Below are positions 26,221-35,958 of a stretch of DNA of 64,000 nt, in pieces. Below the pieces are notes generated by a model. The model did no database searches and was not told the origin of the DNA. It saw only the letters and a list, made by a program, of their open reading frames with translations. How positions within the stretch are numbered: the stretch's first letter is position 1; each line of letters begins with the position of its first letter. Location of the stretch: the NCBI GenBank assembly GCA_019694835.1, contig JAIBBE010000207.1:11185-75184 (forward strand), in the 5' to 3' direction. The translations under genes and the position numbers were made by a program. The stretch is from Fimbriimonadaceae bacterium. Lineage in GTDB: Bacteria; Armatimonadota; Fimbriimonadia; Fimbriimonadales; Fimbriimonadaceae.

Positions 26221-26985
26221 ATGAACACCAAACGAGTCGGCTTTACGCTGATCGAACTTCTCGTCGTGATCGCGATCATCGCGGTTCTCGCCGCGATTCT
26301 TTTCCCCGTTTTTGCCCAAGCCAAGGAGGCAGCGAAGAAAACCGCCTGCCTGAGCAACGCCCGCCAGATCGGCATGGCGAACAAGCTCTACCTGTCCGAC
26401 TACGACGATCTCTTCCCGATCTTCTATGCCTACAACAGTCAGCCGGCTGCTGGCCAGGCCGGACACAAGGGCGTCGAGGTCCTGCTGCTCCCGTACACGA
26501 AGAGCGTCGAGATCTTCAAAAGCCCGCTCGACAACGGCGGCCCATACACCGCACAGGACGTAGCCGGAGCAACCACCTACTGGAAGGCCTACGGCAGCTC
26601 GTACCGGTTCACCCAGTGCATGTTCACGGTGGCGGCGAACGAGTCGAGTTCCAACAACCAGACCTACAACTTCGACCGCCCTGTGAACGAGTCACAGGTG
26701 GAATTCCCGTCCGAAACCCGAATCATGCGCCTGGAGATGTTCCCCTTCTTCGCGAAGAAGGTGGACATCGGGTGCGCCCGGTATGGCTACGACTGCGATC
26801 CGCCTTACAATTACTATCGCCAGTGGGGATCGACCGGAGGCTCGATGATCTTTTCAGACGGCAGCGCACGCCACATCTCGAACGCAGGGAAGTTCGACCA
26901 AACCCGCGTCAATCCGGAAGGCAAGAAGTCGGGCGAAGCGGATCCGACCTCATGGTCGGGAACCTGGTATGGAACCTGTGACTAG
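26221..26985 (+). CDS. Prepilin-type N-terminal cleavage/methylation protein (DUF1559-like)
   Basis: 254 residues. The N-terminus [20 protein letters not shown] is a textbook type IV prepilin signal: cleavage after Gly7 leaves N-methyl-Phe, with Glu5 of the mature protein. The helix continues through '[24 protein letters not shown]', then a soluble beta domain with '[10 protein letters not shown]' and a C-terminal '[13 protein letters not shown]', the DG motif of this Armatimonadota/Planctomycete pseudopilin class. It would be processed by PilD and assembled in, or secreted by, a type IV pilus or type II secretion machine. It is the only gene between the TPP riboswitch and atpD, so the riboswitch most likely acts on it. 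Ribosome binding site GGAGG at 26206-26210. Confidence 0.93.
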   Translation: MNTKRVGFTLIELLVVIAIIAVLAAILFPVFAQAKEAAKKTACLSNARQIGMANKLYLSDYDDLFPIFYAYNSQPAAGQAGHKGVEVLLLPYTKSVEIFKSPLDNGGPYTAQDVAGATTYWKAYGSSYRFTQCMFTVAANESSSNNQTYNFDRPVNESQVEFPSETRIMRLEMFPFFAKKVDIGCARYGYDCDPPYNYYRQWGSTGGSMIFSDGSARHISNAGKFDQTRVNPEGKKSGEADPTSWSGTWYGTCD

Positions 26986-27020
26986 CCGCCTTCGGAGCGG
27001 GCGACCCTGTGGGACGCTAG

Positions 27021-28523
<1,503 letters not shown>

Positions 28524-28540
28524 GCTCTGTTCGCTTCCAG

Positions 28541-28572
28541 AACCCCGATGCTCCAGGCATCGGGGTTTGTTT
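28541..28572 (+). terminator. Intrinsic terminator of atpD
   Basis: An 11-bp perfect stem AACCCCGATGC (28541-28551)/GCATCGGGGTT (28557-28567) with a TCCAG loop, followed by TTTGTTT-type T tract. It lies 18 bases after the stop and no other gene starts within it. Confidence 0.9.
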
Positions 28573-28751
28573 CAGGTGAGCCGCGTCCACCGGCCATGAT
28601 AGCAATGACTTGATCTACGAAGGTCGCAAAGAGTAGCCGATGCATTGTGCGGACTCCAGAGCGCGATCGCGCTGATGCCAAGAAGTATCCCATGGATCTT
28701 TCCCACGGGTACTCAACATTCTAATCAGGCGGCCCATATGGGCCACATCCA

Positions 28752-29603
28752 TCACTCCAGTCCGACCATCGTCAGCATCCGAACCAAGTTAGCCCGATCG
28801 TAACTATCCATCCTATCCGCCTTCGCCTGCTCGACGAGTGCTTCGTCGGACATGCTTATCTCCTTAAGAAAGCGAGCAAGCATGCCGTAGTGCATAAGGT
28901 TCTCCGGATCGAGGTCACTTGCCAAACGCACCGACTTGATGGCCTCTTGCGGCTTTCCAGCGCCCCAAAAAGCAAGCGCAGCGCGGCTGAAGAGCAGGTC
29001 GTCTCCGGGTGATAGTTCAAGTGCAGCCCGGAATGCGTTAAGCGCTTCCTCGAACTGCCTGTTTTCCAGAAGCAAGTCTCCCGCCCAAAAGTGATAAAAC
29101 GATTGGTCCGGCGCGTGGACGATCGCTTCGCGGATGGCGCGGTGGGCTTTCTTATAGAACTTCAAACTTCGCAGAACTTCAGCGATTTTGAAGTGAATGA
29201 ACGGGTTTGCCGGATCCAAGGTTGCCGCTTGTTCGAGCGTTGCAAGAGCTTCGTGCCGGTGACCTTCGCGCTTCTGAACGTCCGAAATGCCGAGATAGGG
29301 TTCGGGGTCGTCTTGTGAGACGCGCAACGCCTCTTCGAACTCGGCCCGGGCGTGAGGGGCGTCTTCGAGGCAAAGGTATGCGGTCGCCAAGTCGAGGTGT
29401 GATTCGGCGGACTCCGGTGATTGGGCAACCGCCCGCTGCAAGTGCTGTGCCGCTCCCGCGAAATCTCCCTGCAATAGCCGCTCTTCACCGAGCGCTTTGC
29501 TTTCGGTCGATGTAGCCCCGAGACGAGGTTCCAACATGTCCCGTCCGACCTCAGGCACGGTCAGCCCGAAAAGTTCGGCAACGATCTCGAAGTTGTTCTT
29601 CAT
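28752..29603 (-). CDS. TPR-repeat protein
   Basis: 283 residues, no signal peptide, so probably cytoplasmic. Six to seven TPR units run from about residue 35 to 250 (for example 'GDFAGAAQHLQRAVAQSPES', 'GHRHEALATLEQAATLDPAN', 'RQFEEALNAFRAALELSPGD'). The first ~30 residues (MKNNFEIVAELFGLTVPEV) may be a small adaptor helix. TPR arrays mediate protein-protein contacts; the partner is not evident. It lies 35 bases upstream of, and on the same strand as, no other tightly packed gene; the M16 peptidase gene (29639-30865) precedes it on the minus strand and the two are probably cotranscribed. Confidence 0.85.
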   Translation of the reverse strand: MKNNFEIVAELFGLTVPEVGRDMLEPRLGATSTESKALGEERLLQGDFAGAAQHLQRAVAQSPESAESHLDLATAYLCLEDAPHARAEFEEALRVSQDDPEPYLGISDVQKREGHRHEALATLEQAATLDPANPFIHFKIAEVLRSLKFYKKAHRAIREAIVHAPDQSFYHFWAGDLLLENRQFEEALNAFRAALELSPGDDLLFSRAALAFWGAGKPQEAIKSVRLASDLDPENLMHYGMLARFLKEISMSDEALVEQAKADRMDSYDRANLVRMLTMVGLE

Positions 29604-29638
29604 TAATGCCTCATTCTACGCCGAGAGCGGAAGGGGCA

Positions 29639-30865
29639 TCAAAACGGACCGATCGCGGTGGTGCTGACTTTGTCTTCACCCAAAATTCGTCCAGCCAACT
29701 CGGTGATCTGTTCGCGGGTGACGGCGTCGATCTTGCCGAGTGTTTCCTCCAGCGGAATCTCGCGGTGGTGGTTGAGTTCGTTCTTCGTCATGCGCATCAT
29801 ACGGGCGCTCATGCCTTCGAGGGCAAGGACCATGTTGCCGCTGATGTTCTTCTTCACCCGCGCGATCTCGTCGTCGTCGGGGCCGTTGTGGATCAGCGAA
29901 TCGAACTCTTTTCGGACGAGTTCTTGGACTTGGTCCCACATCGCCTTGCCGGTGCCGCCGTAGACCGTAAAGGCACCGCCCGCTGAGTAGGCGAGGTTAT
30001 AGCTGCCGACCGAGTAAGCGAGGCCGCGCTTTTCGCGGATCTCTTGGAAGAGCCGACTGCTCATGCCCCCGCCGAGGATGCCGTCGAGCACGATTGTGGT
30101 GTAAAGCTCGGGGTCGTAGACCGATACCGAGTCGGTGCCGATGCAGAAGTGAACCTGCTCGACATCCTTCGCGATCTCGTTCTTGCCGCCGGTGCCCTGC
30201 GGCCGCTCCATCGGCTCGTCGTTGACTCCGACTTCGAAGCTGCCGAGTTTGGCTTCCGCGATCTTGCGGAAGGCATCGGGATCGACTCGTCCGGCGATGG
30301 CGAGCACGATGTTCTCGGCTCGGTAGCGCCGACCGATGTAGTCGGCCAGGTTCTGGCGACCGAAGCTGCTGACCGATTCCTTGGTGCCGATGACCGGCTT
30401 GCCGAGCGGGTGGTTGCCCCATCGGCCCTGGAGGTGGAGGTCGTGGACATGATCGCCCGGCTCGTCCTCGCCCCGCTTGATCTCTTCGAGCACGACGCCC
30501 TTCTCCCGCTCCAACTCCTCGGGGTCGAGGAGGGAGGCGGTTAGCATGTCGCTCAACACGTCAACGCCGACCTCGATGTCGTCGGAGAGGACGCGGCAGT
30601 AGTAGCAGGTCTGCTCCTTGTCGGTGAAGGCGTTAAGCATGCCGCCCCGCCCTTCGATCTCTTCAGCGATCTGCTTCGAGGTGCGCGACTTGGTGCCCTT
30701 GAAGAGCATGTGCTCGATGAAGTGGGTGATGCCTTCCTCGCCCGCCACCTCATGGCGGCTGCCGGTGCGGCACCACAGACCGATCGCGGCGGAACGGACG
30801 TAGTCAACGGGCTCGACGAGTACGCGCACGCCGTTTTCGAGTTCGAATTTTTGAATGCCGCTCAT
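29639..30865 (-). CDS. M16 family zinc metalloprotease
   Basis: 408 residues with one M16 N-terminal (about 5-150) and one M16 C-terminal domain (about 165-345). The inverted zinc site HFIEH (in GITHFIEHMLFKGT, ~46-50) and the downstream Glu in 'GVVLEEIKRGEDEPGDHVHD' (~120-140) are present, so the enzyme should be active. This is the bacterial mitochondrial-processing-peptidase/PqqL-like group, cytoplasmic peptidases that cut peptides in a clamshell chamber. No signal peptide. The TPR gene follows it on the same strand after 35 bases. Confidence 0.92.
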   Translation of the reverse strand: MSGIQKFELENGVRVLVEPVDYVRSAAIGLWCRTGSRHEVAGEEGITHFIEHMLFKGTKSRTSKQIAEEIEGRGGMLNAFTDKEQTCYYCRVLSDDIEVGVDVLSDMLTASLLDPEELEREKGVVLEEIKRGEDEPGDHVHDLHLQGRWGNHPLGKPVIGTKESVSSFGRQNLADYIGRRYRAENIVLAIAGRVDPDAFRKIAEAKLGSFEVGVNDEPMERPQGTGGKNEIAKDVEQVHFCIGTDSVSVYDPELYTTIVLDGILGGGMSSRLFQEIREKRGLAYSVGSYNLAYSAGGAFTVYGGTGKAMWDQVQELVRKEFDSLIHNGPDDDEIARVKKNISGNMVLALEGMSARMMRMTKNELNHHREIPLEETLGKIDAVTREQITELAGRILGEDKVSTTAIGPF

Positions 30866-31006
30866 AGGGTGAGCAAGAGGATACCCGTCAGGCTCCCAGG
30901 TTCAAATCTAGGTCCAAGGGACTACCTTCTGAACGACCGAATTCGCCCCGCGTCCCTACTGGCACGCCCGACAAAGGGCGAACAACACGAAGAGGAAATG
31001 AACACA

Positions 31007-31453
31007 ATGGCAACCACGAAATTAATCGGAATAATCGTCGCACTCGGAGCACTGGGAATGGCAATGGCCGAGGGCCCGGGCAAGGTCAAGCTGGAAGGCA
31101 AGGGCGCATTCTCCGCCAGCGGTCGCGGAATCGCCACCATCAATGGCAACGGCAAGTTCACGGTCGAAGGCGATGGCCAGTTGATGGTCGAAGCAGGCCC
31201 TAACGACACGATTCAGGTCAGCGGCTTCGGCAAGGAGCGGATCGAGGGCAACAAGCACTACTTCCTCGGCTCGGGCAAGATCACGGTTACGGGTACTGAT
31301 GTGACGATCCGGCTGGATGGTCGCATCGACGCCATCCGCGCCCTCGGCAACGGTTCTGCGCGGCTGGTCGGTCGAGGCGACTACAACGTGGGCAAACTCG
31401 TGGGTCATTGGCAGGCAGGTGGCAACACGATTTGGTTTGTCGAGAAGAAGTAG
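31007..31453 (+). CDS. Small secreted beta-repeat protein
   Basis: 148 residues from the ATG at 31007; an ATG three codons earlier (30998) also fits, but GAAGAGGA sits about 10 bases before 31007 and only 2 before 30998. Signal peptide 'LIGIIVALGALGMAMAEG'. The mature part is made of short Gly-ended beta turns ('GKGAFSASGRG', 'GNGKFTVEGDG', 'GSGKITVTGTD', 'GNGSARLVGRG'), a right-handed beta-helix or bactofilin-like pattern. No function is known. A clear terminator follows. Confidence 0.72.
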   Translation: MATTKLIGIIVALGALGMAMAEGPGKVKLEGKGAFSASGRGIATINGNGKFTVEGDGQLMVEAGPNDTIQVSGFGKERIEGNKHYFLGSGKITVTGTDVTIRLDGRIDAIRALGNGSARLVGRGDYNVGKLVGHWQAGGNTIWFVEKK

Positions 31454-31482
31454 CCGCTGGATCCTTAGAGCCGATTCGTTTA

Positions 31483-31506
31483 GGGACGCTGCGGCGTCCC
31501 TTTGTT
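31483..31506 (+). terminator. Intrinsic terminator
   Basis: Stem GGGACGC (31483-31489)/GCGTCCC (31494-31500), loop TGCG, then TTTGTT. It ends one base before the ATG of the next gene, so the next gene must have a promoter inside or upstream of this hairpin, or be leaderless. Confidence 0.8.
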
Positions 31507-32634
31507 ATGCTTCGAACCCTGTTAAGATGGGCCGCCTTGACCGTCACCTTGATTCAAACTGTTCAAGTGTTCGGGGGAGAGCTCGGTGTGAACTACAACG
31601 GTGTCTTCAGCCAAATCGACCGTGCCGATCTGACGCGAACCAAGGCACACTGGATTCGCGGATTCGTCGATTACTATCAGTTTAAGAATGGGTCAAGGAG
31701 CCTGCGGTCGGATGCGGGGTTGAAGAAGTTTGCTTTGGCTCATAGCCAGGGTTACAAAACAATCATTAACCTGAAGTTCAACTTCGAGAACCGCGATCTC
31801 CCCATTGGACCGGCAGCGATTCGACGCGAGTTGAGCTATCTCGAAACGGTTCTCGATGCCGTATACGACGACACCGAGCTTTTGGTTTGCGGAAACGAAC
31901 CCTTTATCGAGTCGAAGATTGCTCAGCGCGATGCCCGCCTGTCGAACTTCTACAAGGCCGTGGCCCTTCGAGTGAAAGCATACCGAGAAGGACAAGTTCG
32001 AAAAGTGCCACTATACATCGGAGCGTTTAACAACCTATGGAAGCCGTCTTGGCAAACGCAAGCAGCCGCCGATCTCCTGCAATTTGCCCAGACTTCTCCT
32101 TGGATTGCCGGCATCGATCTTCACATCCACCACACTTTGCTTTCGGATATCGATGAGGCGTTTGAATTTGTGAATCCGCGGATACGGGGTGACCAGAAGA
32201 TCCTCGTCACCGAATTTTCGCTCAAGAATGAGTGGAAGCTTCACCTCCGAGATCCGATTCCGAGCATCTTGGTTACTGAGTACAACCGGCCAAGTGGCTG
32301 GCAGGTGTATCAGTACTTGAACTTTACGATACACAGCCCGGTGTCACGCGCGGAGTGGGTTGACTTTCTACGCAACAGTTCATGGTTCGAGAGCCGAAAG
32401 GACTATTTGACAACGGCTTGGCGAAAGTTCGCGGCTAACCCCAAGTTTCAGGTGGCCACCTATGGCCTCTACCAGAACGCGCCGAAGATCTTCACCGCTA
32501 AGACAGATCCGTGGATTATCAATCCTCTGATCGTGAATCAGACGGTGGTGAGGGATCCGAAGACGGGTCGGTATCAGGCAAACTACGAATTCCTCAAGGA
32601 GTTCATTGCCCTACAGTCAGGCCAGAAGGAGTGA
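31507..32634 (+). CDS. Secreted glycoside hydrolase-like protein (clan GH-A fold inferred)
   Basis: 375 residues from the ATG at 31507. Signal peptide about 1-24 (LLRWAALTVTLIQTVQVFGG). The body has a TIM-barrel pattern: strand-ending 'WIRGFVDYYQF', 'GYKTIINLKFNF', 'ELLVCGNEPFIES' (~125-137) and 'KILVTEFSLKNEW' (~232-244). NEP and TEF match the acid/base and nucleophile glutamates of clan GH-A hydrolases, so a glycosidase acting outside the cytoplasm is inferred; the substrate cannot be read. No binding module. There is no ribosome binding site, as the terminator of the previous gene abuts the start codon. Confidence 0.68.
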   Translation: MLRTLLRWAALTVTLIQTVQVFGGELGVNYNGVFSQIDRADLTRTKAHWIRGFVDYYQFKNGSRSLRSDAGLKKFALAHSQGYKTIINLKFNFENRDLPIGPAAIRRELSYLETVLDAVYDDTELLVCGNEPFIESKIAQRDARLSNFYKAVALRVKAYREGQVRKVPLYIGAFNNLWKPSWQTQAAADLLQFAQTSPWIAGIDLHIHHTLLSDIDEAFEFVNPRIRGDQKILVTEFSLKNEWKLHLRDPIPSILVTEYNRPSGWQVYQYLNFTIHSPVSRAEWVDFLRNSSWFESRKDYLTTAWRKFAANPKFQVATYGLYQNAPKIFTAKTDPWIINPLIVNQTVVRDPKTGRYQANYEFLKEFIALQSGQKE

Positions 32635-32788
32635 ACTGCATCGTTTACGCGAGCGGCCTGAAGATGGAGGCATAAAATTAGAATTCATAAGCCGAATCAG
32701 GCTAAGGTCGGATCACTCATCCATGATATCGGCTCCCACCACCTCGGGCTGCTCGCGAAACCCTGTTAGTGGAAAGCCCACTTTGCTC

Positions 32789-32816
32789 TGCCTCCATCAT
32801 CCCACGGATGGAGGCA
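32789..32816. repeat. 10-bp hairpin between convergent genes
   Basis: TGCCTCCATC (32789-32798) and GATGGAGGCA (32807-32816) form a perfect 10-bp stem with an 8-base loop, between the ends of the GH-like gene (plus) and the CxxC protein gene (minus). Neither side has a T tract; it may still act as a transcription barrier or RNA 3' end. Confidence 0.5.
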
Positions 32817-32829
32817 GCGACGGAGATGT

Positions 32830-33237
32830 CTACTTCATCATCGGCAAAGTCTTCTTCGACATGAACTTCCCGCATTTGGGACAATTGCCGGGCTTGTCGC
32901 CAGTCGTATGGCACTTGGTGCAGGCATAGGTTTGCACGGCTTTCGCCATGAACTTCCCACATTTCGGGCAGTTGCCAGCTTTGTCAGCAGTTGTCTTGTC
33001 TTTGCCGCACGTATAAACGAACTTGCCGTGGATTTCCTCCAGCGCACCTTTGCACATCTTGCACGTGCCGGACTTTGTGGACGCCATTTCGCACTTGGGG
33101 CAGGCATAGATTTTGTTGGGTCCGAGGCGGGCCGGACTGGGTCCTCGGGGTTCAAAGGTCGGATGGGCCAAAACGGCGGACGCCGAGACGAAGCTCAGGA
33201 CGAGCAGAACGATCATCAAACGCAGATTTCGCATCAT
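32830..33237 (-). CDS. Secreted protein with three CxxC zinc-ribbon/HMBD-like repeats
   Basis: 135 residues; GAGGTG precedes tandem ATGs at 33237 and 33234. Signal peptide 'LRLMIVLLVLSFVSASAVLA'. Three related repeats follow: YACPKCEMASTKSGTCKMC, YTCGKDKTTADKAGNCPKC and YACTKCHTTGDKPGNCPKC. The layout Y-x-C-x(n)-[DS]-K-[PA]-G-x-C-x-x-C-G is that of the heavy-metal-binding domain found on CopB/CusB-type proteins, but the usual Met-His-Pro is replaced, so each repeat is a four-Cys (or three-Cys) site. A zinc or copper buffering role in the periplasm is inferred. Confidence 0.75.
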   Translation of the reverse strand: MMRNLRLMIVLLVLSFVSASAVLAHPTFEPRGPSPARLGPNKIYACPKCEMASTKSGTCKMCKGALEEIHGKFVYTCGKDKTTADKAGNCPKCGKFMAKAVQTYACTKCHTTGDKPGNCPKCGKFMSKKTLPMMK

Positions 33238-33309
33238 GAATCACCTCGCGGCCATGCGCCGCATCGTTGAGCATAGCCGACCGCCAGTCCAAAGTGAGCG
33301 GATCGCGGC

Positions 33310-35232
33310 CTATTCGGCAAGATAATCGCGCAACTGTTCAGCGAGACGCCTGGTCATCGTCGGTACGGCCGCAACTTCTTCGACCGAGGCCCGTCGAATG
33401 CCCTCGATGCTCCCGAAGGTCCGAAGCAAGAGGCGACGCCGCCGAGGCCCAACGCCGGGAATCTCTTCCAAAACCGAGCCCGTCATCCGCTTGTCACGGA
33501 GTTTTCGGTGATAGGTCAATGCAAATCGGTGAGCCTCGTCGCGAAGGCGGCGAAGGAGGATCAGACCGGGTGAATTGAGAGGGAGCTCAATGGGTTCGAG
33601 TTCATATTCGGGCGTAGTGCCTTCCTCGTAATGGTACTTTTCCCTCGGCGCGAAAGGCTCGGTGCGCGGTTTCACGTACGTGCCGACCGGCCTGTAGATC
33701 AACTCCATCTTCTTTGCAAGCCCCACCATGGGCACGGTCAAGCCGAGGTCGTCACGGGCCTTCATCGCCGCCCCGAGCTGGCCCTTTCCGCCGTCGATCA
33801 TGATCAGGTCGGGCAGCTTCTTGAACTTCTCGTCGCCTTCCAAGTAGGCCTTGAGCCGCCGGGTGATGACCTCGTGCATCATCGCGAAGTCGTTCGGATC
33901 TTCGGGGTGGTAGCGGATTTTGAAGCGACGATATTCAGCCTTTGCGGCCTCCCCGTTCTCGACCACGACCATCGAGCCGACCGGGGCTTTGCCTTGGATA
34001 TTCGAAATATCGTATCCCTCGATCCGCATCGGCGGGCTGGGCAGGCCGAGGGCTTCGGCAAGGTGCTCACTCGATAACTCCGACCACGACTCCTTGGATT
34101 CCATTTCGAGGCGGAACGTCTCCAGCGCCTGCTCGGCGTTCGTCGCCGCCATCTCGACGAGATTGAGCTTATCTCCGCCCTGAGGAACCTCGATGGTCAC
34201 GGCCGATCCGCGCCTTCCGCGCAGCCATTGCTGAACGATGGCCCTCTCCGCAATCTCGACCGGCAGCAGAATCTCGCGGGGAACCTCCGGGGCGTCGGTG
34301 TAATACTGCTTCACGAACTCGCCCACCGCTTCGCTCGGAGCCGCTTCGCTTGAACCATCCAGCACGAAATTCCTCTGCCCGATCAGCTTGCCGCCCCGCA
34401 CGTACATCATCTGAATCGCCGACCCACGTTCGTCCTTGACCACCGCAATGACGTCGCGATCTTCTTGGTCGGTGGAAAGGACCTTTTGTCGCTGCAGCAC
34501 GGTGTCAATCGCAGCGATTTGGTCGCGCAGGGTGGCAGCTTTCTCGAAATCCAGATCCTCAGCCGCTTGAAGCATGGTCGCCTTCAGTTCCTCGACGATC
34601 CCTTCTTGCTTGCCACTCAGGAATCGCTCGACTTTGGCGACGATCTCCTTGTACTTTTCCTTCTCGGCAAGACCCGCGCAAGGGGCGAGGCATTGGCCGA
34701 GGTGGAAGTAGAGGCAGGGCCGCTGCTCGTCCCTTCCCGACCAACTCTTTCCGCACGGAATCAGCGGGAAGACGCGGTGGAGAAGCTGGAGCGTGTCGCG
34801 CACCGCCCACGCACTGGTGTACGGCCCGAAATACCGCGCCCCGTCCTTTCGAACCTTGCGCGTGAAGAGCACCCGCGGAAACTTCTCGTTCGTGATGGTG
34901 ATGTAGGGGTAGCTCTTGTCGTCACGGAGGCGGACGTTGAACGGCGGCCGGTACTTCTTAATCAGGTTGCACTCCAGCACCAGCGCCTCGAGTTCAGTGT
35001 CAACGACGATCCACTCGAGGTCGCGGACCTTCCGCACCATCCGCTCGATCCGGTTGCCGTGCCGAGTCGAAGCCTGGAAGTAGCTGCGCACCCGGTTCTT
35101 GAGCACGAGCGCCTTGCCCACATACAGCACATCCCCCGCCTCATCGCGGTAGATGTAGCACCCAGGGCTCGCGGGCAGCGACGCGAGTTTCTGGACGACA
35201 TTCTCGGGGAGATTTCTTCGCGGCATGCGCAC
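33310..35232 (-). CDS. uvrC: Excinuclease ABC subunit C
   Basis: UvrC makes both incisions in nucleotide excision repair after UvrAB finds the lesion. 640 residues, within family range. GIY-YIG nuclease domain (~16-95, 'GCYIYRDEAGDVLYVGKALV'), a Cys pair region 'RPCLYFHLGQCLAPCAG' (~165-182), UVR domain binding UvrB (~200-240), RNase H-like C-terminal nuclease (~375-530, 'EGYDISNIQGKAPVGSMVVV', 'IMIDGGKGQLGAA'), and two helix-hairpin-helix motifs (~585-640, 'EEIPGVGPRRRRLLLRTFGS'). Starts ATG 35232. No other uvr gene nearby. Confidence 0.97.
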   Translation of the reverse strand: MRMPRRNLPENVVQKLASLPASPGCYIYRDEAGDVLYVGKALVLKNRVRSYFQASTRHGNRIERMVRKVRDLEWIVVDTELEALVLECNLIKKYRPPFNVRLRDDKSYPYITITNEKFPRVLFTRKVRKDGARYFGPYTSAWAVRDTLQLLHRVFPLIPCGKSWSGRDEQRPCLYFHLGQCLAPCAGLAEKEKYKEIVAKVERFLSGKQEGIVEELKATMLQAAEDLDFEKAATLRDQIAAIDTVLQRQKVLSTDQEDRDVIAVVKDERGSAIQMMYVRGGKLIGQRNFVLDGSSEAAPSEAVGEFVKQYYTDAPEVPREILLPVEIAERAIVQQWLRGRRGSAVTIEVPQGGDKLNLVEMAATNAEQALETFRLEMESKESWSELSSEHLAEALGLPSPPMRIEGYDISNIQGKAPVGSMVVVENGEAAKAEYRRFKIRYHPEDPNDFAMMHEVITRRLKAYLEGDEKFKKLPDLIMIDGGKGQLGAAMKARDDLGLTVPMVGLAKKMELIYRPVGTYVKPRTEPFAPREKYHYEEGTTPEYELEPIELPLNSPGLILLRRLRDEAHRFALTYHRKLRDKRMTGSVLEEIPGVGPRRRRLLLRTFGSIEGIRRASVEEVAAVPTMTRRLAEQLRDYLAE

Positions 35233-35296
35233 TGGTTCTACGATACCGAAGGTGCCTGTATGAGAACTTTCTTCCTCGGAACTCGCTTACGACAAA

Positions 35297-35319
35297 AGTG
35301 GTCATGTAAAATGACCACT
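35297..35319. promoter_or_regulatory. Palindromic operator of the Phd/VapC operon
   Basis: AGTGGTCAT (35297-35305) and ATGACCACT (35311-35319) are perfect 9-base arms around GTAAA. A TAAAAT -10-like box (35307-35312) lies inside it, which would place transcription start at about 35319-35320, at the ATG, so a leaderless message is possible. The position suits autorepression by the antitoxin. The -35 region is poor. Confidence 0.65.
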
Positions 35320-35553
35320 ATGATTTCAGTTACCGTCACAGACTTCAAGGCGCGATGCCTTCGAATACTCGACGAAGTCTCAAAGACTGGCGAATCGGTG
35401 ACCGTCACGAAGCGAGGCAAGCCGATCGCGGTCGTGGCCCCCCCGAAGGCAGAGTCGGGGCAGCCCTATCGACTCGGCCTGTTCGCGGGCAGGGCCACTA
35501 TACGCGGCGATCTTGTCGAGCCATTGGATGTTGAGTGGGAGGTCCTATCCTAG
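35320..35553 (+). CDS. Phd/YefM-family antitoxin
   Basis: 77 residues from the ATG at 35320 (MISVTVTDFKARCLRILDEV); an ATG at 35311 adds three residues but lies in the right arm of the operator. The N-terminal half is the Phd/YefM DNA-binding fold with 'GESVTVTKRGKPIAVVAP' as the characteristic middle; the C-terminus (RLGLFAGRATIRGDLVEPLD) is the toxin-neutralising tail, with the typical 'xxLEPLDxEWE' ending. It overlaps the toxin gene by 19 bases, as expected for a coupled type II toxin-antitoxin pair. Confidence 0.88.
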   Translation: MISVTVTDFKARCLRILDEVSKTGESVTVTKRGKPIAVVAPPKAESGQPYRLGLFAGRATIRGDLVEPLDVEWEVLS

Positions 35554-35933
35554 TACTCGATACCCACATTTGGATTTGGTCTCAGGCTGAACCGAACAGA
35601 ATCCCCTCTGGACTCCGCCCCGAACTTACGGAGCGGCGTGATTCAATTGCAGTTTCCGTCATCACGATCTGGGAGACCCTCATGCTGATCGAGCGCGGAC
35701 GAGTCGAGGTGGAAGGCGATGCCGAAGACGCCGTCCGGGCCTGGATTGATGCGAACGGCACCCGCGTACTTCCCCTCGACGAGGAGACGGCGTTTCTGGC
35801 CCGCTCTCTACCGTTTGTCCATGAAGACCCCGCAGACCGGTTCATTGCCGCCACCGCTGTGCGGCATGGGTGCCCCCTGGCCACCCTAGACGCCCGGTTG
35901 CGGGGCCTCCCCTTTCTCGACGTAAGACCGTAA
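35535..35933 (+). CDS. PIN-domain toxin, VapC-type
   Basis: 132 residues from a GTG at 35535 that overlaps the antitoxin end. PIN-fold ribonuclease: the acidic residues are in 'LVLDTHIWIW' (Asp8/9), 'SVITIWETLMLIERGRV' (Glu), 'DPADRFIAATAVRHG' (Asp) and 'LATLDARLRG' (Asp), which form the Mg2+ site. Free VapC cleaves tRNA or rRNA; the Phd-like antitoxin binds it. This is the COG3744 (DTHIWLW) subgroup that pairs with Phd/YefM-type antitoxins. Confidence 0.9.
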   Translation: MGGPILVLDTHIWIWSQAEPNRIPSGLRPELTERRDSIAVSVITIWETLMLIERGRVEVEGDAEDAVRAWIDANGTRVLPLDEETAFLARSLPFVHEDPADRFIAATAVRHGCPLATLDARLRGLPFLDVRP

Positions 35934-35958
35934 GCCTCGGGTGGGTTGCCAAAAACGA

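Noticed and set aside
28731..28744. GGCCCATATGGGCC palindrome as terminator or operator
   Set aside because: Perfect palindrome but no T tract or promoter alignment; 14-bp palindromes of this composition are expected by chance or as restriction-type sites.
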